From assembly GCF_028583545.1 (NCBI RefSeq), contig NZ_CP087106.1:930001-994000 (forward strand): a stretch of DNA of 64,000 nt. The letters are read 5' to 3'. This document shows, piece after piece, positions 42,565 to 51,515 of the stretch. The position numbers were made by a program, and so were the translations under genes. The DNA comes from Methylobacterium sp. NMS14P (GTDB lineage: Bacteria; Pseudomonadota; Alphaproteobacteria; Rhizobiales; Beijerinckiaceae). A model generated the notes under the pieces. The model had not been told where the DNA came from. It ran no database searches and saw nothing but the letters and a program-made list of their open reading frames with translations. Within the stretch, counting starts at the first letter, position 1. Each line of letters starts with the position of its first letter.

Positions 42565-42655
42565 CGTCTTCGCGAGCGAAGCGAAGCGATCCAGCCAGCG
42601 CTACGATCCCGGACGTCGCGCTGCCCTGGGTCACTTCGCTTCGCTCGTGATGACG
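42565..42655. repeat. Large imperfect inverted repeat, copy 2
   Basis: Two 30-bp arms (42565-42594 and 42626-42655) match at 26 of 30 positions when paired, with a 31-bp spacer. The left arm CGTCTTCGCGAGCGAAGCGA is closely related to the arm of the repeat at 40981. The two copies bracket the OsmC/methyltransferase pair. Confidence 0.75.
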
Positions 42656-42696
42656 AAGGGCGTGACAGCCGCCGAAGAGGTCGACCGGAAACGTTA

Positions 42697-44295
42697 TCAG
42701 AGGCCCAGCGCGCCGCCGTCCGAGCGCGGGTCGTGGGTCGCCTCGATCCGCCCGTTCCGGGGATGGCGGACCAGCATGCCGGCATGGCCGAGCGAGTCGA
42801 TGTAGGGGCCGCCGAGCTCCTCGATCTCGTGGCCGAGGCGGCCGAGGGCCGCGATGCAGGCCGGATCGAACCGCTCCTCGACCTTCACGCTGAGCGAGGG
42901 CGCCCCCCAGGTGCGCCCGTAGAGCAGGCGCGGCGCGTCGACCGCGTCCGCCACCGACATCCCGTAATCGGCGTAGCGGGAGAAGATCTGGGCCTGGAAC
43001 TGCGGCTGGCCGTCGCCGCCCATGCTGCCGTAGCTCATCACCCGCCCGTCGTCGAAGGCGGCGAGCGCCGGGATCAGCGTGTGGAACGGGCGCCGACCCG
43101 GCTCCAGGGGGTTCACGGCCTTCGGGTCGAGGGAGAACGACATGCCCCGGTTCTGCCAGCAGATGCCGGTGGCGGGCAGGACCGTCCCGGAGCCGTACTC
43201 CCAGTAGACCGACTGGATGTAGGAGACGGCGAGGCCGTCCTTGTCGATCGCCCCCATCCAGACCGTGTCGCCGTGACCCGGATCGGGCAGGGGCACCCGG
43301 GCGGCGCGGCCCATGTCGACGAGTGCGGCCTCGCGGGCGAGCCGGTCCGGCGTGAGGAAGGCGGCCGGGTCGTGCCGCAGGCGGGCGAAATCGGTGACCA
43401 CCCGGTCGCGGATCGCGAAGGCCCGCTTCGTCGCCTCGATCAGCCCGTGATACTGCGCGGTGCTCTCGGGCTCGGCGATGTTCAGGCGGTCGAAGATCCC
43501 GAGGATCAGGAGCGCGGCGAGCCCCTGGGTCGGCGGCGGGAAGTTGTACAGCGTCGCGTCGCGGCGGCGGATCGACAGGGGCGCCCGCTCGACCGCCGCG
43601 AAGGATTCCAGATCCGCCCGGGTGACCGGCGCGCCGAGGCGCTCCAGGTCGGCGGCGATCTCCCGGCCGATGTCGCCGCGGTAGAAGTCGCCGAGGCCGG
43701 CATGGGCGAGCTGCTCCAGGGTGGCGGCGAGCAGCGGCAGGCTCCGGGTCTCGCCGGCCGGGAACGGCTTCCCCTCGTTCAGGAACGTCCGCGCGAAGTT
43801 CGGGGCGTCGTGGAGCGTGTCGAGTTCCTGGGGCACGTAGCGCGCCTCCGACGGCGAGACCGGGACGCCGGTCCGCGCCTGCGCGATCGCGTCGGCGAGC
43901 AGGGTCTCCAGCGGGAGGCGGCCGCCGAGCGCCCGCGCCAGCTCGAGGGCGAGGCGCCAGCCGCCCACCGCGCCCGCGACCGTCACCATCGCGTCGGGGC
44001 CGCGGGCGGGGATCGCGTCGTAGCCCTTCTCGCGGTAGCGCGGGATCGTGGCGAGGCGCCCGGTCGGACCGCAGGCCTCGATGCCGCGCACCCGGCCACC
44101 ACGCTCGCGCACCAGCCAGAATCCGTCGCCGCCGATGCCGTTCATGTGCGGGTAGACCACCGCGATGGAGGCGGCCATCGCCACCATCGCCTCGATGGCG
44201 TTGCCGCCCTGCGCCAGGACGGTCTGGCCGGCCTGGGCGGCGAGGCTGTGGGGCGCGGCGACGGCGGCGGACGTGAAGACGGGAGTCTCGGGCAT
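42697..44295 (-). CDS. ggt: Gamma-glutamyltransferase family protein
   Basis: A 532-residue Ntn hydrolase. Autoprocessing should occur before Thr354 in GHGDTVWMGAIDKDG, generating large and small subunits. Other conserved parts are HMNGIGGDGFWLV, TATGICWQNRGMSFS-like region (PATGICWQNRGMSFS) and YGSMGGDGQPQ. No signal peptide is visible, so it may be cytosolic. It may act in glutathione breakdown or on other gamma-glutamyl compounds; GGT-like cephalosporin acylases cannot be excluded. It is convergent with the methyltransferase. Confidence 0.9.
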   Translation of the reverse strand: MPETPVFTSAAVAAPHSLAAQAGQTVLAQGGNAIEAMVAMAASIAVVYPHMNGIGGDGFWLVRERGGRVRGIEACGPTGRLATIPRYREKGYDAIPARGPDAMVTVAGAVGGWRLALELARALGGRLPLETLLADAIAQARTGVPVSPSEARYVPQELDTLHDAPNFARTFLNEGKPFPAGETRSLPLLAATLEQLAHAGLGDFYRGDIGREIAADLERLGAPVTRADLESFAAVERAPLSIRRRDATLYNFPPPTQGLAALLILGIFDRLNIAEPESTAQYHGLIEATKRAFAIRDRVVTDFARLRHDPAAFLTPDRLAREAALVDMGRAARVPLPDPGHGDTVWMGAIDKDGLAVSYIQSVYWEYGSGTVLPATGICWQNRGMSFSLDPKAVNPLEPGRRPFHTLIPALAAFDDGRVMSYGSMGGDGQPQFQAQIFSRYADYGMSVADAVDAPRLLYGRTWGAPSLSVKVEERFDPACIAALGRLGHEIEELGGPYIDSLGHAGMLVRHPRNGRIEATHDPRSDGGALGL

Positions 44296-44429
44296 CGACG
44301 GTCCTGTGGTGTACCGGCCGCAGGGTTAGGCGAGCCTGTGCATCCTGCAAAGGCCGGGCGTGGACAGCCACTGCGCCGTGCTATGCTGTTCCCGTGCCGG
44401 GACCGTTTGCCGAAGCGGCGGAGCGTGGA

Positions 44430-45944
44430 GTGCCGATCCGTCCGATCACCGGCGAAGCGCGTGTCGCAAACCGCAGCACCGGGCGCCGCGGCGGCACCCG
44501 CGCGCGCGCGTCCGGTCTCGCGCTCGGGCTGGGCCTACTGGTCGCGCCCGCCGCGGCCCAGCAGCACGCGCCCACGGTCTTCGAGGGTGCCGGCGCCGAT
44601 CCGCGCGTCTCGGTCTCCCAGCCGGAAACCACCAGCCAGGCCTCCGGCGGCTACGTCCGCTCGGTCGAGCCCTATCTCGGCCCGCTCGGCGATCCGCTGG
44701 GGATCCGCCCCGTCCTGAAGGAGCGGGGCATCCAGTACAGCCTGACCTACATCGTCGACGTGCTCGGCAACCCGGTCGGCGGCCTGCGGCAGGGCGCGAT
44801 CGTCGAGGACCGCCTCAACCTGCGCCTCAACCTCGACCTCGACCGGCTCGCGGGCTGGCAGGGGGCGACGGTCCACGCCAACGCCTACTTCATCCACGGC
44901 ACCGGCCTGTCGCGCTACTACGTCGGCAACCTGCTGACCACGAGCGTCATCGAGGCGCTGCCGTCGACGCGGCTCTACGTGCTCTGGTTCGACCAGAGCC
45001 TGATGGACGGCCAGCTCGGGATCCGGATCGGCCAGCAGGCCGCCGATACCGAGTTCTTCGTCAGCCAGACCGCGACCCTGTTCGTGAACTCCACCTTCGG
45101 CTGGCCGGCCATCACCGGGCTCGACCTGCCGAGCGGCGGCCCGGCCTACCCGCTCGCGGCGCCGGCGATCCGGGCCAAGTACGCGCCGGGCAACGGCTTC
45201 TCCCTGCAGGTGGGGCTCTACGACGGCGATCCGGCCGGCGCGAACCGCCCCGGTCGGGATCCGGAGGCGCAGCGCCTCGACCGCACGGGCACGAATTTCC
45301 GCCTGCGCGATCCGGCCCTGATCATCGCCGAGGCGACCTACGCGTACAACATCGCTCCCGGCTCCAGGGGCCTGCCGGGCGACGTCACCCTGGGCGGCTG
45401 GCAGCATTTCGGCCGGTTCGACAGCCTGCGCTTCGACATCACCGGCGTGCCGCTCGCCGACCCGAACGCCACCGGGATCGGCCGGCCGGTACGCGGCAAT
45501 GCCGGCCTCTACGCGATCTACGACCAGACCCTCTACAGGGAATCCGGCAAGGACGACGAGGGCCTGGGCTTCTTCGTGCGCGCCGCGTGGTCGCCCACCC
45601 GCTCCAGCCTGATCGACGCCTACGTGGACACCGGCCTCGCCTACAAGGGACTGCTCGACGGGCGCGACGACGACACGATCGGCCTCAGCTTCGCCTACGC
45701 CCGCATCGGCGACGATGCGCAGCGGGCCGACCGGGACACGATCCTCTACACGGGCCAGCCGATGCCGCGCCGCCGCGCCGAGGCGGTGATCGAGGCGACC
45801 TATCAGGCGGTGGTGGTGCCGGGCTTCACGGTGCAGCCCGACGCGCAGTACGTCATCCGGCCCGGCGCCGGCATCGCCGGTCCGGACGGCCGCCGGCTGC
45901 GCAACGCGGCGGTGCTCGGCCTGCGCGCGACCGTGCAGTACTGA
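44430..45944 (+). CDS. OprB-family carbohydrate-selective porin
   Basis: A 504-residue outer-membrane protein. The GTG start at 44430 is preferred (GGCGGAG upstream) over a GTG 12 codons earlier. The signal peptide is ARASGLALGLGLLVAPAAA. The mature protein has the OprB pattern: YLGPLGDPLGIRPVLKERGI, IVDVLGNPVGGLRQG, LSRYYVGNLLTTSVIEALPS, and repeated beta strands, ending in GLRATVQY. OprB proteins admit glucose and other sugars. The sugar is not evident. Confidence 0.9.
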   Translation: MPIRPITGEARVANRSTGRRGGTRARASGLALGLGLLVAPAAAQQHAPTVFEGAGADPRVSVSQPETTSQASGGYVRSVEPYLGPLGDPLGIRPVLKERGIQYSLTYIVDVLGNPVGGLRQGAIVEDRLNLRLNLDLDRLAGWQGATVHANAYFIHGTGLSRYYVGNLLTTSVIEALPSTRLYVLWFDQSLMDGQLGIRIGQQAADTEFFVSQTATLFVNSTFGWPAITGLDLPSGGPAYPLAAPAIRAKYAPGNGFSLQVGLYDGDPAGANRPGRDPEAQRLDRTGTNFRLRDPALIIAEATYAYNIAPGSRGLPGDVTLGGWQHFGRFDSLRFDITGVPLADPNATGIGRPVRGNAGLYAIYDQTLYRESGKDDEGLGFFVRAAWSPTRSSLIDAYVDTGLAYKGLLDGRDDDTIGLSFAYARIGDDAQRADRDTILYTGQPMPRRRAEAVIEATYQAVVVPGFTVQPDAQYVIRPGAGIAGPDGRRLRNAAVLGLRATVQY

Positions 45945-46001
45945 GCCGGCCTGCGACGGTGGCACCCGGAACGGTCCCGGGGCTCCGCCTCTTTCAGCAG
46001 C

Positions 46002-47537
46002 ATGTTGATTTTCGAGTGGGTCGTCGGCGTCCTGTTCGGCGCCGTCCTCCTGGCCGGCGTCGCGCGCCGGCTCGGTGCGCCGTATCCCGCCTTCCTGGCG
46101 CTGGGCGGCGTCGGCCTCGCCTTCGTTCCCGGCGTCCCGAACCTGCGGCTCGATCCCGAACTGGCGCTCGCCCTGTTCCTGGCCCCGGTCCTGCTCGATG
46201 CCGGGTTCGACGCCTCCGTGCGGGACCTGAAGGAGAACTGGCGCCCGGTGTTGGGGCTCGCGGTCGGGGCCGTCGCGGTGACGACCGTCGCGGTCGCGGT
46301 CGTGGCGCGGCTCGTCGTGCCGGACATGCCGCTCTCCGCCTGCATCGTGCTCGGCGCCGTGGTCGCGCCGCCCGACGCCGTGGCGGCGCTGGCGGTGCTC
46401 AAGCACGCGCCGATGCCGCACCGGCTCGCCACGATCCTGCGCGGCGAGAGCCTGCTCAACGACGCGGCCTCGCTGCTGATCTACCGGCTCGGCGTGACGG
46501 CCGCGATGGCGGGCACCTTCCACCCGGCGGAGGTGGCGCCGGCCTTCCTCCTGGGCGTCGTGGCGAGCCTCATCGTCGGCCCCTGCCTCGGCCTGATGTT
46601 CGTGGCCTTGACCCGGCGCGTGACCGATCCGGCGACCGCGATCGTGTTGCAGTTCGTCGCCGCCTTCGGGATCTGGCTCGCCGCGGAGCGGCTGGAGCTG
46701 TCCGGGGTCCTGACCATCGTGACCTTCGCGGTGACGGTCGCCCGCCGGGCTCCCGGCGTCACCGCGCCCCGCGCCCGGGTGATCTCCTACGCGGTCTGGG
46801 ACACGGCGGTGTTCGTGCTCAACGTGCTGGCCTTCGTGCTGATCGGCATCCAGATCGACCCGATCCGGGAACGGCTGAGCGGCGCGGATGCGTGGCAGGC
46901 CCTGCTCCTCGCGGGCGCGACCTTCGCCACCGTGGTGCTGACCCGCCTCGCCTGGGTGCTGCCGACCACCGGGATCCGCGGGTTCGGCCTCCGGCAGGCC
47001 GGAGCCCCGGCGCGGCTGGGCCCGGGGATCGCCCTGTCGTGGGCGGGGATGCGCGGGATCGTCACCGTGGCGGCCGCCCTGGCGCTGCCCGCCGAGTTCC
47101 CGCACCGGGATCTCGTGGTGGTCACCGCCTTCGTCACGGTGCTCGGCACCCTGATCATCCAGGGCCTGACCCTGCGGCCGCTGCTCGCCCACCTGCGGCT
47201 GGAGGACGACGACCCGGTGGGCCGCGAGACCGGCTGGGCCCGGGCGGCGGCCTACGAGGCCGCCCTGGAGAGCCTCGCGGACGCCGAGAACGAGCCGGCG
47301 ACCGATGCCCTGCGCGCCGAGTTCCGCGCGGCCCTCGCGGAGGCCGAGGCGCACGACGAGGGTCTGGCGCCGGAGAGCCTGCCGGCGGATGCCGCGCGGC
47401 GGCGCGCCGTCGAGGCCGCCCGCGACGCGGTGCTCGCCCTGCGCCGCCAGGGCCGGATCGGCGACGACGCCTACTACCTGCTGGAGGAGGAATTCGACTG
47501 GGCCGAACTCAGCGCGACCCCGCGCGCCGAGACGTGA
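46002..47537 (+). CDS. NhaP-type sodium/proton antiporter (CPA1)
   Basis: A 511-residue CPA1 antiporter with about 12 membrane helices and a C-terminal cytosolic helical domain of about 120 residues. Core motifs are VVAPPDAVAALAVL and LRGESLLNDAASLLIYRLGV, which correspond to the cation-binding region of NhaP/NHE. Later ALSWAGMRGIVTVAAALALP matches the family. It is 57 bp after the porin gene on the same strand, but co-transcription is uncertain. Confidence 0.92.
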   Translation: MLIFEWVVGVLFGAVLLAGVARRLGAPYPAFLALGGVGLAFVPGVPNLRLDPELALALFLAPVLLDAGFDASVRDLKENWRPVLGLAVGAVAVTTVAVAVVARLVVPDMPLSACIVLGAVVAPPDAVAALAVLKHAPMPHRLATILRGESLLNDAASLLIYRLGVTAAMAGTFHPAEVAPAFLLGVVASLIVGPCLGLMFVALTRRVTDPATAIVLQFVAAFGIWLAAERLELSGVLTIVTFAVTVARRAPGVTAPRARVISYAVWDTAVFVLNVLAFVLIGIQIDPIRERLSGADAWQALLLAGATFATVVLTRLAWVLPTTGIRGFGLRQAGAPARLGPGIALSWAGMRGIVTVAAALALPAEFPHRDLVVVTAFVTVLGTLIIQGLTLRPLLAHLRLEDDDPVGRETGWARAAAYEAALESLADAENEPATDALRAEFRAALAEAEAHDEGLAPESLPADAARRRAVEAARDAVLALRRQGRIGDDAYYLLEEEFDWAELSATPRAET

Positions 47538-47549
47538 GAGGGCGCGCCG

Positions 47550-48506
47550 TCAGACGCCCTTGCGGGCCGCGACCCGGGCCTCGATCGCGTCCCAGACGGC
47601 GACCGACAGGTCGGGCCCGCCGAGCCGCTGGATCGCCCGGATGCCGGTGGGGGAGGTGACGTTGATCTCGGTGAGGTGCCCGTCGATCACGTCGATGCCC
47701 ACCAGGATCAGGCCCCGCCGCGCCAGTTTCGGGCCGATCGTGGCGCAGATCTCGCGCTCGCGGTCGGTCAGCTCGGAGGCGGAGGCGGCGCCGCCACGGA
47801 CCATGTTGGAGCGGATATCGTTCGCGGCCGGGACGCGGTTGACCGCCCCCATCGGGACGCCGTCGACCAGGATGATGCGCTTGTCGCCCTCCGTGACCCG
47901 GTCGAGGTAGCGCTGCACGACCCAGGCCTCCCGGAAGGTGGTGGCGAACAGGTCGAACATCGAGCCGAAATTCGGGTCCTTCTCGGTGACCTTGAACACG
48001 GCCGCGCCGCCGTGCCCGTGCAGCGGCTTCATCGCCACGGTCCCGTGCTCCAGCCGGAAAGCCTCGATCTCCGCCCTGTCGCGGCTGATCAGGGTCGGCG
48101 GCATCAGCTCGGGAAAGTCGAGGACGAACAGCTTCTCGGGCGCGTTGCGCACCTCGAAGGGATCGTTGACCACGAGGGTCTCCGGATGGATCCGCTCGAG
48201 CATGTGGGTGGCCGTGATGTAGGCCATGTCGAAGGGCGGATCCTGGCGCATCAGCACCACGTCGGCCTCGGCGAGGTCGAGCCGTTCCGGCGCCGCCAGG
48301 GTGAAATGCGCGCCCTCGACGTCCTGCACTCTCAGCCGCTCGACGCGGGCCGTGACGCGCCGGCCCTGCATCGAGAGCCGGTCCGGCGTGTAGTAGACGA
48401 GCGCGTGCCCCCGCCGCTGGGCCTCCAGCAGCAGGGCGAAGGTGGTGTCACCCGCGATCCGGATATTCTGGATCGGGTCCATCTGGACCGCGACGGTCAG
48501 GCTCAT
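47550..48506 (-). CDS. gshB: Glutathione synthetase
   Basis: A 318-residue ATP-grasp enzyme that joins gamma-glutamylcysteine to glycine. Characteristic segments are [70 protein letters not shown] and the C-terminal [17 protein letters not shown]. Length is normal for GshB. It sits convergent with the antiporter. Together with the hydroquinone reductase it confirms a glutathione-based thiol system. Confidence 0.97.
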   Translation of the reverse strand: MSLTVAVQMDPIQNIRIAGDTTFALLLEAQRRGHALVYYTPDRLSMQGRRVTARVERLRVQDVEGAHFTLAAPERLDLAEADVVLMRQDPPFDMAYITATHMLERIHPETLVVNDPFEVRNAPEKLFVLDFPELMPPTLISRDRAEIEAFRLEHGTVAMKPLHGHGGAAVFKVTEKDPNFGSMFDLFATTFREAWVVQRYLDRVTEGDKRIILVDGVPMGAVNRVPAANDIRSNMVRGGAASASELTDREREICATIGPKLARRGLILVGIDVIDGHLTEINVTSPTGIRAIQRLGGPDLSVAVWDAIEARVAARKGV

Positions 48507-48552
48507 ACCAAACGCCCCTCGCCAATCGCGGGCAACTCGACCGGGTCCCGTC

Positions 48553-48846
48553 TCAATCGTCGGACAGGGACTTGCTGCCCGTACGCTTGTCGTAGTCGCC
48601 GATCGCGGACCGGCATTCGGGGGACAGGCGCTTGCGGTTGCGCATCATGCAGCGATCCGCGTCCTGGCTGTTCGGATCGACGCCCGCGCAGAGGCGGAAA
48701 TAGTCGTTCGCGCAGCCGAGCTGCAGGCCCTGGTCCTCCCGTTGGGCGTAGGCGGGCCCGGCGGTCAGCGCGAACAGCGCCAGCGCCGCAGTGGCCAAGC
48801 CGCGGCGGCGGGAGGCGCGCAGGGATCGTTCCGGAACCAGTCGCAT
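48553..48846 (-). CDS. Small exported cysteine-rich protein
   Basis: A 97-residue secreted protein. It has a signal peptide ([18 protein letters not shown] to AYA) and a mature core with four cysteines in [14 protein letters not shown] and [18 protein letters not shown]. The C-x(7)-C ... C-x(11)-C layout resembles one Cys-rich repeat of the GLG1 (MG-160) type. Function is unknown. It is on the same strand as gshB, separated by 46 bp. Confidence 0.72.
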   Translation of the reverse strand: MRLVPERSLRASRRRGLATAALALFALTAGPAYAQREDQGLQLGCANDYFRLCAGVDPNSQDADRCMMRNRKRLSPECRSAIGDYDKRTGSKSLSDD

Positions 48847-49050
48847 TCAGCGGTGTCCTCAATCTCGATCGGGCGGAGAACCGACGCGGCGGTCCCGCCA
48901 TCGCCCGTGTCCGGCATATCGGTCCGGCCGGGCGGTAGGCAAGCGCCGAGGGTCCCGACGGGTTCCGCGCGGGAACGTCGCGGCCACGCTTCGCCGCGGT
49001 GTGGCGCGCGGGTCGCACAGCGCCGCAGCCCGACAGGACCGGGCGCACAT

Positions 49051-49085
49051 AAGAAGGCCCCGTCCGGGATCGGACAGGGCCTCAA
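49051..49085 (-). terminator. Intrinsic terminator, minus-strand orientation
   Basis: In the minus-strand RNA, AGGCCCTGTCC pairs with GGACGGGGCCT (one G-U wobble) around a GATCCC loop, followed by a TCTT run. The plus-strand version has a C-A mismatch and no T tract, so termination acts on leftward transcripts. No minus-strand protein gene ends here, which points to a small RNA. Confidence 0.65.
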
Positions 49086-49135
49086 GTCGAAGGGAGGAAA
49101 CGCCCGCCATGGGCGCCGACAGCCTCGCAATTCAC
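49051..49135 (-). ncRNA. Putative small RNA ending at intrinsic terminator
   Basis: Reading leftward, a 5-bp hairpin CGCCC-ATGGC-GGGCG (49101-49115) is followed by an unpaired TTTCCTCCCTTCGACTTG linker and then the terminator. Hairpin, anti-Shine-Dalgarno-like CCUCCC linker and terminator together resemble trans-acting small RNAs of alphaproteobacteria. The 5' end is not defined; the start at 49135 is a guess. It sits in a 450-bp gap (48847-49296) with no other gene. Confidence 0.35.
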
Positions 49136-49296
49136 GCGCCAACTCCCGGAGGAACCCCCATTCCCGGCCGAGGCGCGGGCCGAGGCGCGGAAAGACTCCG
49201 TTAACCACGTCGTGCTGGATTGTTTCGGTAGCCCTTGCCGACGCCCTCCGAAGGGCCCGGGCCAGATGCTCGGACCGCCGACAGGAGCCGGAGACC

Positions 49297-49509
49297 ATGA
49301 CCCTTTTCAAGCCGCTGGAGACCGGCGAGACCCGTTCGTCGAAGCTCGCCGCCGATCCGACGCGCCGCGCTGCCCCGGCCGCGTCCGCGACCCTGATCCC
49401 GTTCCCGGGCGCGGAGGCGCGGCGGACCTGCCGGATCCCGCGCTCCGGCGAGCGGCGCGGCGAGATCCTCCTGTTCCTCGGCGTGCGCTACGAGCGCCTC
49501 GCGTCCTGA
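49297..49509 (+). CDS. Small basic protein of unknown function
   Basis: A 70-residue protein starting MTLFKPLETGETRSSKLAAD and ending RGEILLFLGVRYERLAS. AGGAGCCGGAG lies just upstream of the ATG. The C-terminal EILLFLGVRYER segment is shared by short hypothetical proteins I recall from Methylobacteriaceae and related families. No function is known. It may be co-transcribed with the lipoprotein gene 52 bp downstream. Confidence 0.65.
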   Translation: MTLFKPLETGETRSSKLAADPTRRAAPAASATLIPFPGAEARRTCRIPRSGERRGEILLFLGVRYERLAS

Positions 49510-49561
49510 GGACGTCCCCGCGCATGTCTCCCGGCCGCGCGATACCACCCACGGTTCTCCC

Positions 49562-50392
49562 ATGACAGCCCCGGATCGCCGGCCGCTCGGCCGCGCCCGC
49601 ACCGCGCTGCGCCTCGCCCCCGCCGGCGCCGCGCTGGCCGTGCTCGCGGCCTGCACCCAGAGCGGCGATTTCGGCCGGCAGCGCACGGGGGTCTGGAACG
49701 GGCTCATCGACACGACGGGCAGCTTCAGCACCCGGGATCGCGGGCGCCTCCTGCTCGAATCCGGCCTGACCGACGACGAGCAGGCCCTGCGCGACCGCGC
49801 GTGGCGGTTCGTCGAGCCTGCCAGCAGCTTCACGGCCTTCCAGGACACGGTGTTCGGCCTCGCCAGCGCCCACGCGCTCCCGCCGACGTGGCGCTACGAG
49901 GAGGTCGGCGCCTATTACGAGATCCTGACGGGGGAGCCGTCCCGCTCACCGGTCTCCCGTTACCGGAAGCTCAGCGACGACGCGACCGCCGATGCCCGGC
50001 TGATCCCGCTCTTCGTGGCGCTCGCCGCCCGCGTCATCGACGCGGATGCCGCGCGGCTGCGCAGCCTGCCCTTCGCCAAGACCCTCGACGACGCGGCCGT
50101 GCGGGATGCCGTCCAGCGGGTCGCCGAGAACCGCTGCCTGATCGCCTGGGTGCGCTTCGAGGCCGGCCTGCGGCTCGCCCGCTACCGGTTCGCCCTGGAG
50201 CACCTGTTCGCCGCGGCGCCGGCGCCGGAATCGGTCTCGGCCGAGCGGTCCATCCTGATGCTGGCCGCGCGCCGCAACCTGCTCGACCCGCTTCTCCCGC
50301 CGGACGCCGCGGCCCGGTGCGGCCTCGGGCCGGTTCCGCTGCCGCCCCCGCCACCGGTCGCGCGGGCGGAGCCGTTGGTGGTCAAATACTGA
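49562..50392 (+). CDS. Putative lipoprotein of unknown function
   Basis: A 276-residue protein with a lipoprotein-type N-terminus: hydrophobic LRLAPAGAALAVLAAC with the lipobox LAAC near residue 31. The mature part is helical and charged (TRDRGRLLLESGLTDDEQAL and RLIPLFVALAARVIDADAARL), with few cysteines. It ends in a proline-rich tail. I do not recognise the family. It is probably anchored in the periplasmic leaflet of a membrane. Confidence 0.68.
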   Translation: MTAPDRRPLGRARTALRLAPAGAALAVLAACTQSGDFGRQRTGVWNGLIDTTGSFSTRDRGRLLLESGLTDDEQALRDRAWRFVEPASSFTAFQDTVFGLASAHALPPTWRYEEVGAYYEILTGEPSRSPVSRYRKLSDDATADARLIPLFVALAARVIDADAARLRSLPFAKTLDDAAVRDAVQRVAENRCLIAWVRFEAGLRLARYRFALEHLFAAAPAPESVSAERSILMLAARRNLLDPLLPPDAAARCGLGPVPLPPPPPVARAEPLVVKY

Positions 50393-50452
50393 GCGGCCGA
50401 GGCCGACCCAGGAGGAGGGTCGCGCGTGGCCGGAAGCCGGCCTCGGCCGGCC

Positions 50453-51418
50453 CTAGTACTTCAGCCCGGTGTCGCAGAGGACGGTCACGGCAGTGGCGTC
50501 GCGGGGGAGACGCCCGGACGACAGCAGCGCGACCGTCGCCGCGACGTTGGCCGCCGCCGAGTAGCCGACGTGCAGGCCCTCCCGCGTCGCCAGGACCCGC
50601 CGCCACTGCTCGACCGCCGCGTCGGTCACCGGGATGGACAGGTCCATCAGGCCGGCCGTCCAGTGCGGCGGGACGCTGCCGTAGCCGGTGCCCTGGATGA
50701 GGTGCCGGTGCTTCGTGACCGGCACTCCGCCGAGGGGCTGACAGCCCGCCGGCTCGACCGCGGCGCAGATCAGGCGCGGGTTGCGCGCGCGCAGGGCCGC
50801 GGCCACCCCGAGGAAGGTCGCGCCCGTGCCCACGGCCGCCACCCAGGCATCGACCCGGCCGGACGTTTGCGCCCAGATCTCCGGTCCGGTCGTCTCGCGA
50901 TGCGCGCGCAGGCCCTCCGGCGCGCGGAACTGGTCGACGTAGTAGCCGCTCCGCTCGGTCGCGACGCGCTCCGCCGCGTCCGCGGCCGCCCGCACGTCGG
51001 CTCCGGTGACCTGTCCCGGAACCCCGTCCACCTGGGGCACCCGCACGACCTCCGCCCCGAGCGCCTCGAGCATCCGCGCGCGCTGGGGACTGTTCCCAGC
51101 CGACATGGTGACCACGAGCGGGTGCCCCAGCGCCGCGCAGGCCACCGCGAGGCCCGCGCCCATGTTGCCGCTGGTCATCTCCACGACGGGCGCCCCCGCG
51201 GCCAGGCGCCCGTCCGCGCGCGCGGCCATCAGGATGGCGCGGGCGGCCCGATCCTTGACGCTGCCGCCGGGCTGCACGAACTCGGCCTTCGCGAGGATGC
51301 GGCCGGGACCGGGATGGACGCGGTCGAGGGCCACGAGCGGCGTGTTGCCGATCAGATCGAGGGCGGACGGCGCGATCCCGGCGGCCAGGGACGGCGCCGT
51401 CGCGGCGGGCGCGGTCAT
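50453..51418 (-). CDS. PLP-dependent cysteine synthase family protein
   Basis: A 321-residue fold-type II PLP enzyme. The PLP lysine is in QPGGSVKDRAARAIL, the substrate-binding loop is EMTSGNMGAGLAV (where cysteine synthases usually have TSGNTG), and the glycine-rich phosphate loop is VGTGATFLGVAAAL. It resembles cysteine synthases and cystathionine beta-synthase-like enzymes. The Thr-to-Met change in SGN(T/M)G suggests a substrate other than O-acetylserine. The ATG at 51418 gives the expected N-terminus LIGNTPLVAL. Confidence 0.88.
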   Translation of the reverse strand: MTAPAATAPSLAAGIAPSALDLIGNTPLVALDRVHPGPGRILAKAEFVQPGGSVKDRAARAILMAARADGRLAAGAPVVEMTSGNMGAGLAVACAALGHPLVVTMSAGNSPQRARMLEALGAEVVRVPQVDGVPGQVTGADVRAAADAAERVATERSGYYVDQFRAPEGLRAHRETTGPEIWAQTSGRVDAWVAAVGTGATFLGVAAALRARNPRLICAAVEPAGCQPLGGVPVTKHRHLIQGTGYGSVPPHWTAGLMDLSIPVTDAAVEQWRRVLATREGLHVGYSAAANVAATVALLSSGRLPRDATAVTVLCDTGLKY

Positions 51419-51515
51419 CGCGACGGCGCGGCGGGCTCCGCCACCCGGGAGACCGCGGGTCCGCGGAGGGCCGGCATCGGCCGACCGACGCGGCGAACCG
51501 GTACGGCGTCCTCCC

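Larger units (their letters stand above)
48847..49296. other. Intergenic gap, contents noted
   Basis: This 450-bp gap separates the exported cysteine-rich protein and the small gene at 49297. It contains the minus-strand terminator and putative small RNA at 49051-49135, and a GGAG-containing leader for the gene at 49297. A 181-codon minus-strand frame crosses it but overlaps these elements and looks non-coding. Confidence 0.5.

Noticed and set aside
40981..42655. Composite transposon made by the two inverted repeats
   Set aside because: There is no transposase, no target-site duplication visible, and arms differ too much. The repeats are better explained as dispersed intergenic palindromes.
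48765..49310. A 181-codon minus-strand frame in the gap before the small gene at 49297
   Set aside because: It spans an intrinsic terminator and a hairpin, has no ribosome site, and ends inside the exported cysteine-rich protein gene.
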